Origin: Francisella salimarina
GTDB lineage: Bacteria; Pseudomonadota; Gammaproteobacteria; Francisellales; Francisellaceae
NCBI RefSeq assembly: GCF_007923265.1
Contig: NZ_VOJA01000003.1
Location: 434,001-498,000, forward strand
Reading direction: 5' to 3'
DNA length: 64,000 bases
The notes beneath the pieces were generated by a model. That model ran no database searches and was not told the DNA's origin. It saw only the letters and a program-made list of their open reading frames with translations. Shown here piece by piece: positions 8,563-16,818 of this stretch. Position 1 is the first letter of the stretch. Every line of letters starts with the position of its first letter. Both the position numbers and the translations under genes were made by a program.

Positions 8563-9417
8563 ATGTTAAAAACTAAAAGTTTAACACCAGAACAATATGA
8601 AATTATAATTAATAAAGCTACGGAGCATCCTTTCACAGGAAGATACAATGATTTAGATCAAGCAGGTACGTACATCTGTCGTAATTGTGGTACACCATTA
8701 TTCAAGGCTGATAGTAAATTTATTTCAACATGTGGGTGGCCTAGTTATGATATACATATTGATAACAATGTAAAAGAGTTACCAGATGCTGATGGCAGAA
8801 GGACAGAAATTCTGTGTAATAAATGTGATGGCCACCTGGGACATATATTTCATGGAGAAGGATATACTAAACTAAATACGCGTTACTGTGTCAACTCAGC
8901 ATCTGTAGATTTTGTTGCAACAGAAAATTTAGGTGAAACTGAAGAAATTATCGTAGCAGCAGGCTGTTTTTGGGGTGTGGAATATTACATGAAAAAACTC
9001 AAAGGAATTGTATTTGCTGAATCAGGGTATTGTGGTGGAGACCAGCCAAACCCAGATTATAAAAAAGTTTGTGCAGGAAATACTGGATATTTAGAAGTTG
9101 TCAGAATAATTTTTGAGAAAGAAAAAATATCACTAGAAGAAGTTCTAAAATATTTTTTTGAAATACATGATTTTGAGCAAGTTGATGGTCAAGGTCCAGA
9201 TATTGGGGAGCAATATAAATCAGCAATATTTTATTATAATGAAGAGCAGAAAAAGATAGCTGAAAGCATAAAGTCTGAGCTTATTGATAAAGGATATAAG
9301 GTTGTTACAGATGTTAGAGAAGCTAAGCCATATTATGTGGCTGAAGAATATCATCTAGACTATTATATGAAGCAAGGTTCTCTTCCATACTGTCATGCAC
9401 GCAAAAAAATATTTTAA
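8563..9417 (+). CDS. msrBA: Bifunctional methionine sulfoxide reductase MsrB-MsrA
   Basis: This 284-residue fusion has MsrB first (residues 1-118) and MsrA second (about 126-284). MsrB shows the zinc pairs CRNC (39-42) and CNKC (85-88), and RYCVNSAS with catalytic Cys109. MsrA shows GCFWGVE with catalytic Cys135. The two domains reduce the R and S forms of methionine sulfoxide, with electrons from thioredoxin. No signal peptide is present, so it is cytoplasmic, unlike secreted PilB-type fusions. A GAGG site precedes the ATG. The stop overlaps the convergent efflux gene by 4 bases. Confidence 0.93.
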   Translation: MLKTKSLTPEQYEIIINKATEHPFTGRYNDLDQAGTYICRNCGTPLFKADSKFISTCGWPSYDIHIDNNVKELPDADGRRTEILCNKCDGHLGHIFHGEGYTKLNTRYCVNSASVDFVATENLGETEEIIVAAGCFWGVEYYMKKLKGIVFAESGYCGGDQPNPDYKKVCAGNTGYLEVVRIIFEKEKISLEEVLKYFFEIHDFEQVDGQGPDIGEQYKSAIFYYNEEQKKIAESIKSELIDKGYKVVTDVREAKPYYVAEEYHLDYYMKQGSLPYCHARKKIF

Positions 9418-10622
9418 ATAAAAGATTTTTCTTCTGGAAAAAGTCTGCTCTTAATGCTCATAAAGATAATAATTGAAATTACAATAAATGCGAGTTGTTG
9501 AGCTGGGATACCAACCATTAGTTTTGATATTGATATAAAGCTTAAGAAAAACCCTGCTAAGGCAGCAACCATAAATTTTACTAGTCTAATTATTGCATTG
9601 CCGGCAGCATAACCTTCTTTAAGAATATCAAGAGCTTTTGATGTAGTAATAATATTTACTAAAGCAAAGCATCCTGTTGCTAAAGCATTTAATATAATAA
9701 ATATATAGATATTATTAAATAAGTATGAGTTTAATATGTTAAGCGATATTACTGCTATGGCTAAATAATATCCAGTTACAATAAGATCTTTTTGATTATG
9801 TACTGTCTGTTTTCTCTTGATAAAGCTGCCTGCAAATATTATGCCAAACATATTTAATGCAAATAATATGCAATATTGAGTGTAGCCAAGGTGATAATAT
9901 TCAATTATCAAATTTGATGATGTGCTAATAAAGCTAAATAATGCGCCAAAACATAAAGCTCCTGTCAGAGCTCCGACAACAAATGGTAAGTTAGCCATGT
10001 GAATGATATATACTTTAAAACTTCTAGCTAAACTCTTAGAGCGCTTATGTGTAGGGAGTGTTTCTGGCATAATCAATGTTATAACTAATAAAACAACACC
10101 ATAGATAGTTAGGAAGTGGAAGATATCTTGCCATCTTCCAGTTGTATAAATGATAATACTACCTATTATAGGAGCAACTATTGGAGCAATCATAAATATC
10201 ATCACCATTGTTGCTACAGTCTTGACTAGTTTTTGACCTCTATAACAGTCTTTTAATATTGCCATAGCTGCAACAGATGCTGGAGAATCTCCAAGACCTT
10301 GTAAAAATCTCATGAATATCAAAGTATCAAAACTATGTGTAAATGAGCATAAGATAGTACTTGCAATGTAGATAATCATACCGATAATAAGTATCTTCTT
10401 ACGACCAAAGCTATCTGATAACGCGCCCCAGAAAAACATACCTACACCAAAACCTATAAAGTATGTAGAGATGGTAATAGCAAGTTTATTTACATCAACA
10501 TTAAAGAAGTTACCTATATTACCAAAAGCTGGGATATAAGCATCTATGGCAAAGGGCGGTAGAGCCACAAAGATTACGACAAAGAAAACAAGATACTTAC
10601 TACCTTTTCTAATTTTTAACAT
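9414..10622 (-). CDS. MFS multidrug efflux transporter, Bcr/CflA type
   Basis: This 402-residue, twelve-helix transporter belongs to the DHA1 drug:proton antiporter group. It has the motif-A loop WGALSDSFGRKK between helices 2 and 3 and the Bcr-like DAYIPAF in helix 1. A motif-C-like run of small residues (IVAPIIGSIII) sits in helix 5. It would export drugs or small metabolites across the inner membrane; the substrate is not predictable. The gene stands alone on the minus strand and is convergent with msrBA. Confidence 0.88.
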   Translation of the reverse strand: MLKIRKGSKYLVFFVVIFVALPPFAIDAYIPAFGNIGNFFNVDVNKLAITISTYFIGFGVGMFFWGALSDSFGRKKILIIGMIIYIASTILCSFTHSFDTLIFMRFLQGLGDSPASVAAMAILKDCYRGQKLVKTVATMVMIFMIAPIVAPIIGSIIIYTTGRWQDIFHFLTIYGVVLLVITLIMPETLPTHKRSKSLARSFKVYIIHMANLPFVVGALTGALCFGALFSFISTSSNLIIEYYHLGYTQYCILFALNMFGIIFAGSFIKRKQTVHNQKDLIVTGYYLAIAVISLNILNSYLFNNIYIFIILNALATGCFALVNIITTSKALDILKEGYAAGNAIIRLVKFMVAALAGFFLSFISISKLMVGIPAQQLAFIVISIIIFMSIKSRLFPEEKSFI

Positions 10623-10742
10623 AAGAATTATTTTTACTAATTTTGATGATATATCTTATCAGATAAATTAGGCAATATTTAGTAATTAAGTGCCATGAAT
10701 AATAATAAAGAAATGATTAGAGTAAGTATAGATAGATACTAA

Positions 10743-11885
10743 TTAAGCTTCAACGTTATCATCTGAACTGCTAGGTTGATTAGCTGCAACAGAACTGCCT
10801 GAATCTGTAACAGGAGCTTCAGTTAGGCTTGGTTGAGTAGTATTTGTATCACTACTAGTTGTAGTCGTGCTAGGAGCCGATGTATTATCTGTGACCGTTC
10901 CATTAGTAGTTGTTGATTTTGCTTTGTCAATTGCTGACTGAATATCGCTAGCACCTGTGTAGCCACCTATCACAGTTGTATTATCAGCATTAGCATTAGT
11001 TGCTGGAGCGATTACTAAGAATGGAGTTCCTTGAATACCAAGATCCTCAAAACCTAATTTCAAAGTATCTTTTAGATGATCTGCAATCTTATCATCTTTG
11101 ATTGCTTTTTTGACTTTAGCAAGATCAGCACCTGACTGAGTAGCTACTTTGTCTACAGTAGAGTTTTTGAGTTTACCTTCATCCTCACCTGTAGCGAAGA
11201 TACCGTTATGGTATTTCACATAAGCATCAGCACCATACAGTTTATATATAGCAGTACCTACTTCGGCAGCGTATTCAGAAGCTGGAGCTCTTTCACCAAA
11301 TATTGGGAATTCTGCAAAAACGATTTGTACATTGCTATTATCTTGCATTATTTTTTCTATTTGTGGAGCAAGTTTCGAACAATACATACACTGATAGTCA
11401 AAGAATTCATATACAACCACTTTCGGATTTTTAACATCAGATTTCGGTGTAAGATCAGATCCATAAATACTATCTCTAACCTTTAAGAAGCTAGAAACTC
11501 TTTCTTCACTCATTTTTTGCTGTACTTTGTTACGTAGAGTTTCCATATTTTTTGCTATTTCTTCAGGAGAGATAGCAGGTTTTTTCGCATTTAGAGCATC
11601 AGAGAAGCCCTCAACAATTTTGTCATCGTTAAGGTTGTATGATTTTACATTTTTATCAGCTTCTACAGTAGCACCCATACCATATCCGATAGTATAACTA
11701 GCATTTTTAGTAATAGTGTCTGTATTCTGTGTTGCAACGTCAGCAGTCGGAGTAGCAACTGAAGATCCAGAGTTTGTAACAGCATCAGTAGTAGACTTAT
11801 CTTTACTTGAGCTATCAGAACATGCAACTAAGCTTGTTGCTATTGCAGCTACAGCTAAAGCTTTTAATAGTTTCTTTTTAGTCAT
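10743..11885 (-). CDS. fipB: FipB, DsbA-like lipoprotein with FKBP_N dimerisation domain
   Basis: This 380-residue lipoprotein has lipobox LVAC with Cys22, a Ser/Thr linker, and an FKBP_N-type dimer domain (about 62-135). A DsbA thioredoxin fold follows with active site CMYC (Cys166, Cys169) and cis-proline loop GTPF. Thr before cis-Pro is the DsbC-like choice, fitting oxidase/isomerase activity. In F. tularensis FipB helps fold envelope proteins and is needed for virulence, and the C-terminal region is reported as glycosylated. Here the last 60 residues are a Ser/Thr/Asn-rich disordered tail. It lies 18 bases downstream of fipA, on which it depends for expression. Confidence 0.93.
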   Translation of the reverse strand: MTKKKLLKALAVAAIATSLVACSDSSSKDKSTTDAVTNSGSSVATPTADVATQNTDTITKNASYTIGYGMGATVEADKNVKSYNLNDDKIVEGFSDALNAKKPAISPEEIAKNMETLRNKVQQKMSEERVSSFLKVRDSIYGSDLTPKSDVKNPKVVVYEFFDYQCMYCSKLAPQIEKIMQDNSNVQIVFAEFPIFGERAPASEYAAEVGTAIYKLYGADAYVKYHNGIFATGEDEGKLKNSTVDKVATQSGADLAKVKKAIKDDKIADHLKDTLKLGFEDLGIQGTPFLVIAPATNANADNTTVIGGYTGASDIQSAIDKAKSTTTNGTVTDNTSAPSTTTTSSDTNTTQPSLTEAPVTDSGSSVAANQPSSSDDNVEA

Positions 11886-11903
11886 TATAATTAACTCCCT
11901 TAA

Positions 11904-12194
11904 TTATTTCTTCTGAGCAGCAACGGCTTGTTGTTGGAATTGCAACATTGCATTTTGCATTTGATCTGGAGTAAGCTTAGATTTACTTCCAGAAATACCA
12001 TCTTTTAGACCACTAACAACTTCTTGGTTGTCAGTAGTAATATTGTTTTGGTCCATTTGAGTTTTCAATGCTTGGCCCATAGTGTAGCCAACTGAGTAGC
12101 TAAGATCATCCTGATTATCTGCAGCTGCAAAAGCGCCACCAATAAGTGAACCAGCAACTAATGGTGCTATAAGTAGAGTTTTAGTTAATTTCAT
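11904..12194 (-). CDS. fipA: FipA, exported FKBP_N-domain protein
   Basis: This 96-residue protein has a signal peptide ending AFA-A. Its mature part is almost entirely one FKBP_N (Mip N-terminal) segment: LSYSVGYTMG, then the helix carrying VVSGLKDGISG, then LTPDQMQNAM. It lacks the peptidyl-prolyl isomerase domain, so it cannot be an isomerase by itself and probably dimerises with other FKBP_N proteins. It is the upstream partner of fipB, and the shared domain implies a physical pairing. An AGGAG site precedes the ATG. Its start is 65 bases beyond the stop of queG. Confidence 0.9.
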   Translation of the reverse strand: MKLTKTLLIAPLVAGSLIGGAFAAADNQDDLSYSVGYTMGQALKTQMDQNNITTDNQEVVSGLKDGISGSKSKLTPDQMQNAMLQFQQQAVAAQKK

Positions 12195-12259
12195 TATTTA
12201 GTTTCTCCTGTAGTTTTGGAAATGTCTATCCTAAGTTATTCTAACAAACCGGTTGTAAA

Positions 12260-13366
12260 TCACAATCTTTTATCTATTTTACTTAGCTTAATTTGTTTAT
12301 TTAATGCCCACTCAATATGTTCTAAAATGATTTTATTGTCTATAAATTCATTTTTCTTATTTTCTAATGATAGTATATTTTCTTGCTTATATGGTGAATT
12401 TCCAATACCAACTGCTATATTCCTTATCCAAGCATCATAACCAATTCTTCTAATTGCCGAACCTTGTGTATATTTATCAAAATCTTTTTTAGACCATGAG
12501 AATAGTTCAAGAAGTGGCTTGTTTATTAAAAAATCTCGCTGTTGGAAGTCTTTTTCTGTAGTTACTGGAGCATTATTGTTAAAAGGGCAGACTAATTGGC
12601 AGTCATCGCAACCGTATATTCTTGTGCCAATTTTATCTCGAAGTTCTAATGGTATAGGCCCTTTGTTTTCTATTGTTAGATATGAGATACATTTTCGTGA
12701 ATCAATCATTTTACCATGCTGAATTGCTCCAGTTGGACATAACTTGATACATGCTTGGCATTTGCCACAAGAATCTTGATGCTTTGGTAAGTTGGGTAAG
12801 TCTGACAGATCAAGATTACTATAAATAACACCGATGAAAAAAAATGAACCTTGTAACTTATTCATGAGCATAGAACTCTTGCCTTGCCAGCCCAAACCTG
12901 CTTTTTCGGCTAGTGGGCGTTCTAAGACTGGGGCACTATCTGTAAAAACTCTAAATTGATGGCCACCTGTAAGATCGTCTATATATTCTCCGAGTTTTTG
13001 AAGTTTTTTTTTCATTACTTTATGATAATCTCTACCATGAGCGTATATCGAGATTTCTGCAATGTTAGTTTGCGATCTTAGTCTTTTGACTTCATTTTTA
13101 ATAGTTACGGGTCTATTGAGGTAGTTTAATGTAGCAACAATTACACTATTAGTTCCAGGGACTAGTTCATCTGGTACAAATCTTTTTGAACCATGTTTGG
13201 TCATATATTCAAGATCGGCCTGATAGTTGTTTTCTATCCATTTATCATAATGAGGAATATATTCAGATAAGTCGCAATCAGATTTAGAAACGGATGATAA
13301 ACCAAGATTTGCAGTAGCAAATTTTTGTACTTGTTGCCACTGCTCTAGAGAAAGCTTTAGCTTCAT
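12260..13366 (-). CDS. queG: Epoxyqueuosine reductase QueG
   Basis: This 368-residue cytoplasmic enzyme reduces epoxyqueuosine in tRNA to queuosine using cobalamin. Two ferredoxin-like 4Fe-4S motifs are present: CGKCQACIKLCP together with a later CDDCQLVCP. The N-terminal half has the family segments SIYAHGRDYH, DSAPVLERP and GWQGKSS. The length is normal. It follows rsfS by only 2 bases, so the two are cotranscribed. Confidence 0.95.
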   Translation of the reverse strand: MKLKLSLEQWQQVQKFATANLGLSSVSKSDCDLSEYIPHYDKWIENNYQADLEYMTKHGSKRFVPDELVPGTNSVIVATLNYLNRPVTIKNEVKRLRSQTNIAEISIYAHGRDYHKVMKKKLQKLGEYIDDLTGGHQFRVFTDSAPVLERPLAEKAGLGWQGKSSMLMNKLQGSFFFIGVIYSNLDLSDLPNLPKHQDSCGKCQACIKLCPTGAIQHGKMIDSRKCISYLTIENKGPIPLELRDKIGTRIYGCDDCQLVCPFNNNAPVTTEKDFQQRDFLINKPLLELFSWSKKDFDKYTQGSAIRRIGYDAWIRNIAVGIGNSPYKQENILSLENKKNEFIDNKIILEHIEWALNKQIKLSKIDKRL

Positions 13367-13368
13367 TA

Positions 13369-13704
13369 TTAGTCTTCTTTACGTTGAATATCCCAAAGCT
13401 TTTCTAGTGCATATAATTCTCTAGTTTCTTCAAGCATTACATGTACAACAATATCGCCAATATCGACCAAAACCCAGTCAGATTTATTGTCGCCTTCAAC
13501 ACCCAGTATTGATACTTTATTGTTTTTAAGTTCTTGTTCTAGATTTCTTGCAAGTGATTTGGCGTGAGTCGTTGATGATGCTGTAGCGATCACTATTTTA
13601 TCCATCATGTCAGTAAGGTGCTCTACATCAATTGCTTGAATGTTTTGGCCTTTTAAATCATCTAGAGCATCTAGAATAATCTGTAGTCTTTGATCAGTAG
13701 TCAT
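13369..13704 (-). CDS. rsfS: Ribosomal silencing factor RsfS
   Basis: This 111-residue RsfS/Iojap-family protein binds uL14 on the 50S subunit and blocks subunit joining when nutrients are short. Family segments seen are DKIVIATASSTTHAKSLA, GDNKSDWVLVDIGDIVVH and YALEKLWD. The last is the usual YxLExLW ending. It is the first gene of the rsfS-queG pair. Confidence 0.95.
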   Translation of the reverse strand: MTTDQRLQIILDALDDLKGQNIQAIDVEHLTDMMDKIVIATASSTTHAKSLARNLEQELKNNKVSILGVEGDNKSDWVLVDIGDIVVHVMLEETRELYALEKLWDIQRKED

Positions 13705-13808
13705 GAATTTGATTTAATCATTGTTTATAAATTTAGCCTAAGATTATACCATAAGTTAGTTTAAATAATGATATCATTATATAAACAAATAGTTTCAGAG
13801 GATCAAAG

Positions 13809-14144
13809 ATGAAGAAAAAGAATTTATTTCTATTCATACTTTTAGTAATTTTGACTGTAATAGTTTTGGTTTTATTCTATAGATTTGCTCAATGGTATGA
13901 ACAAAAGTTAGGAACAATATTTTCATATATTGTAATGATAGGAATTACTCTGTTTGTATTTACACCTTTTAAGTTTATTAAAGATAACAAAGCAAAAGTA
14001 AATATAATCAATTACTTTAAATATTTAGGAGTAAGTATTCTAAAAGTAGCTCAAATAGTTGTCACTATTATTAAAGAAGCTAGTTTAACCATAATGTATC
14101 TTGTTACACGATTATTTGCTAAAGACTCATCAGAAAGTAAGTAA
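13809..14144 (+). CDS. Hypothetical inner-membrane protein
   Basis: This 111-residue basic protein has two clear membrane segments (about 5-26 and 37-55) and a third hydrophobic stretch (about 70-100). I do not recognise a family. An AGAGGA site precedes the ATG at proper spacing, and the codon use matches its neighbours. It is 14 bases upstream of the helicase gene on the same strand and divergent from rsfS, so it probably heads a two-gene transcript. Confidence 0.7.
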   Translation: MKKKNLFLFILLVILTVIVLVLFYRFAQWYEQKLGTIFSYIVMIGITLFVFTPFKFIKDNKAKVNIINYFKYLGVSILKVAQIVVTIIKEASLTIMYLVTRLFAKDSSESK

Positions 14145-14158
14145 GACTAAACTTATAA

Positions 14159-16216
14159 ATGAAATACACAGCTGAACAACAAAAAATCATTACCCATGAT
14201 TTGAATAAGCATGCCTTAGTCTCTGCAGTCGCAGGCAGTGGAAAGACTCAAACCTTAATAGCCAGGATTGAGTATCTGATTAGTAATAATGTTCCACCTA
14301 ATAGGATATTGGTTCTAATGTATAACAAATCAGCTCAACTTGATTTTGCAGAGAGACTTAGAAAAGTCATTAAAGCTGATATTGCAAGATTAATTAATGT
14401 CAGAACAATGCATTCTTTGGGAAATAGTTTTTTACAAGCTTTCGCAAAAGCAGGGTATGTCAAAGTAAATAAAATCCTCAAAGAATATGAGGTTGATACA
14501 ATAATTCTAAAGTTACTTAAACTGCACCAAAAAGAATTTAAAATAACTAAAGAAGTTGATAGTGAGAGAGTAGAGGTATTTAAAGAGTATATTTCATTAT
14601 TGAAATCAGATTTATCTCTCAGCAATAAGAAAATCAATGATCTTAATGCTAAAGAGAAGAAACTTTTAGATAAGGTGTTCTCAGAATTTCTTAAAGAGTG
14701 TGAGATTCAGCAAGCCATAACTTATGATGATATGATATATCTTCCAGCTAAGCTGTTTGAAAAAGATAAAAATAGTGTTACTCAGGCTAGTAGTTTATAC
14801 TCTCACATAATTATAGATGAGTATCAGGATATTAATCAGGCTCAACAGTTTTTTTTAAAGTGTTTGGTTGGGCAGAATACCTATATTATGGCTGTAGGAG
14901 ATGTTGATCAGACTATATATCAGTGGCGAGGCTCTACTCCGTATTATATGTTAGAGGGTTTCAAAAAAGATTTTAAGGATGTAAAGCAGTATAGTCTTTC
15001 ATATACGTTTAGATATGGGGACTTAGTATCTTTGATGGCAAATAATATTATAACTAATAATAAAAAACGTCATGATAATTTATGTATAACATATCCAAAA
15101 CTAGATAAAACAACTGATATTAGTATTCTTGATAGTAGTGATAAAGTTGTCCTTAAACTTAAAGCATTGATTGATAGTGGTGTTAAAGCTAGCGATATAG
15201 CAATTCTTGTGCGTAAATATAACTCAACAACAGTGTTTGAATTAAGTTGTCTTTATCATGATCTAGCTTACAATGTCATTGCGGATAAAAATATTTTTAG
15301 TGAAAACCTATTTAAAGCGATATATGGTTATTTGATGTTATTTAACAAAGCTAAAGGGTTTGCAAAGCATAGTGTTGAGCAAAGAGTCGATTTTATTAAA
15401 TCTATGCTTGACTATCCATCACTATATCTCAAAAAAGATGCTAAACAAAATTTAGCAAATAAAATAGCACAAGATATTTCAGCTAGCATGAATATAATTT
15501 CAGAACTCACCAAAACAGTTGATAAACCATTTAAAGAGAAAAATATATTAGCAGTATCAGCTAGTTGGAGAGCTATTTTTAATAATACTCGGATTAAAAA
15601 GTCTGAGAGAGCTATAAATTTTATATTAGAAACTCTAGATCTTGAAAAACAAATTTCTAAAGTCTCTGGTGAAACACATTCAAGTAAATCTAAACTACAG
15701 ATTATAGACGGAATGAGTAGTTTTGCTAAGGGTAAGAAGAGTTCGCTATCAGAGTTTATAGAGCTTTTATATCAGCTATATATAAAATCAGATCAACAAG
15801 GTGAAAATGATCCAAATCAAATTCAGATCATGTCAATGCATAGAGCAAAAGGTCTGGAATGGGATTATGTTGTTGTTCATGATGCTACAGAAGGAGGTTT
15901 TTTTGGAGAAAAGAACTCTAAAATTAGTGATGAGACAATTGAAGAAGAACGAAGATTGTTCTATGTGGCAATTACACGAGTTAAAAAACACCTCTTTATA
16001 GTATCCTCTGATGATATTAGTCGTTTGTCATCGTGGTATGAAATCAAAAAAAACACATACCCAAAGGATTTGAAATGTAAAAATAGCTTGAGATTTCTAT
16101 ATGAAGGTAATCTGAAAGACTGTCAATTACATTTAGAAAATATAAATGATAATGAAAGAAAGTTTTCTAACAAGATCTTCAGACGATACTATGAAAAGCT
16201 ATCAAAAGAGAATTAA
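14159..16216 (+). CDS. UvrD/PcrA-like superfamily 1A DNA helicase
   Basis: This 685-residue helicase shows Walker A AVAGSGKTQT (about 23-32), Walker B IIIDEYQD and motif III VGDVDQTIYQWRG. It also has motif IV-like SYTFRYG, motif V MSMHRAKGLEWD and motif VI EEERRLFYVAITR. It unwinds DNA 3' to 5' in repair or replication restart. It is more divergent than the rep gene at 24563 and has a long, poorly conserved middle part (about 380-520), so it is not a plain UvrD ortholog. The stop overlaps the convergent membrane protein gene by 4 bases. Confidence 0.88.
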   Translation: MKYTAEQQKIITHDLNKHALVSAVAGSGKTQTLIARIEYLISNNVPPNRILVLMYNKSAQLDFAERLRKVIKADIARLINVRTMHSLGNSFLQAFAKAGYVKVNKILKEYEVDTIILKLLKLHQKEFKITKEVDSERVEVFKEYISLLKSDLSLSNKKINDLNAKEKKLLDKVFSEFLKECEIQQAITYDDMIYLPAKLFEKDKNSVTQASSLYSHIIIDEYQDINQAQQFFLKCLVGQNTYIMAVGDVDQTIYQWRGSTPYYMLEGFKKDFKDVKQYSLSYTFRYGDLVSLMANNIITNNKKRHDNLCITYPKLDKTTDISILDSSDKVVLKLKALIDSGVKASDIAILVRKYNSTTVFELSCLYHDLAYNVIADKNIFSENLFKAIYGYLMLFNKAKGFAKHSVEQRVDFIKSMLDYPSLYLKKDAKQNLANKIAQDISASMNIISELTKTVDKPFKEKNILAVSASWRAIFNNTRIKKSERAINFILETLDLEKQISKVSGETHSSKSKLQIIDGMSSFAKGKKSSLSEFIELLYQLYIKSDQQGENDPNQIQIMSMHRAKGLEWDYVVVHDATEGGFFGEKNSKISDETIEEERRLFYVAITRVKKHLFIVSSDDISRLSSWYEIKKNTYPKDLKCKNSLRFLYEGNLKDCQLHLENINDNERKFSNKIFRRYYEKLSKEN

Positions 16217-16656
16217 TTAGATTTATCTTGTAAAGATTCGTTTGGGGTGTCAACTTTTGGTGCTAAATCATCTTTAGATTCAAAAGGTTGGTCTGAGAAA
16301 TACATAGCTGGATGAGCTATGATTTTGTTGTCATCTATCTTGTTACACCACTGGCCATTCTTATCAATGCTAGCCGAAAAGCCATCAAGAATTTGAATAT
16401 ATTTCTTCCAACACTGTGCTTTAAACATGGCTTTTTTACCTGTGGTAACATTAGTTTTGTGCCAGGTTTTACCGTTATCAGATGACTCTAAATATGTTAT
16501 CAAGCAGTAATCATGTGGTTTTGGCATTTGAGCTTCTTTTTCTGCTTCAGCAGCTTTTTCCTCTAGCTCAGACTGATAGTGAAAATAATAAGTAATACCT
16601 GAAACAGCTATTATTAGACCTACTATTATTGTGAAGATAAATAACTTCTTTTTCAT
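16213..16656 (-). CDS. Hypothetical membrane-anchored protein
   Basis: This 147-residue protein has one N-terminal membrane segment (about 4-26), a short charged Glu/Ala/Lys stretch (about 28-43) and a compact periplasmic part with three Cys (in DYCLITY, KAQCWKK and GQWCNK). An acidic tail ends the protein. Two or three of the Cys could form disulphides, which fits a periplasmic location. No family is recognised. It stands alone on the minus strand and overlaps the helicase stop by 4 bases. Confidence 0.7.
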   Translation of the reverse strand: MKKKLFIFTIIVGLIIAVSGITYYFHYQSELEEKAAEAEKEAQMPKPHDYCLITYLESSDNGKTWHKTNVTTGKKAMFKAQCWKKYIQILDGFSASIDKNGQWCNKIDDNKIIAHPAMYFSDQPFESKDDLAPKVDTPNESLQDKSN

Positions 16657-16818
16657 TTTAAAACTTACATGGAAATAACAACTTATTTACGATTATATAC
16701 TTAATTATATCCAAATGCGATTGGTAGAGTTTATTTTGTTTACTAAAATAGTTTATAATACTAGCTGTTTTGAATTTAATTTAAATATCTGTAGGCGCTA
16801 TCTACTGGAAGGTAAACT

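Noticed and set aside
16754-16759. TATAAT box as a full alaS promoter
   Set aside because: The -10 is perfect, but candidate -35 boxes lie 12 or 18-27 bases away with poor matches, so only the -10 can be noted.
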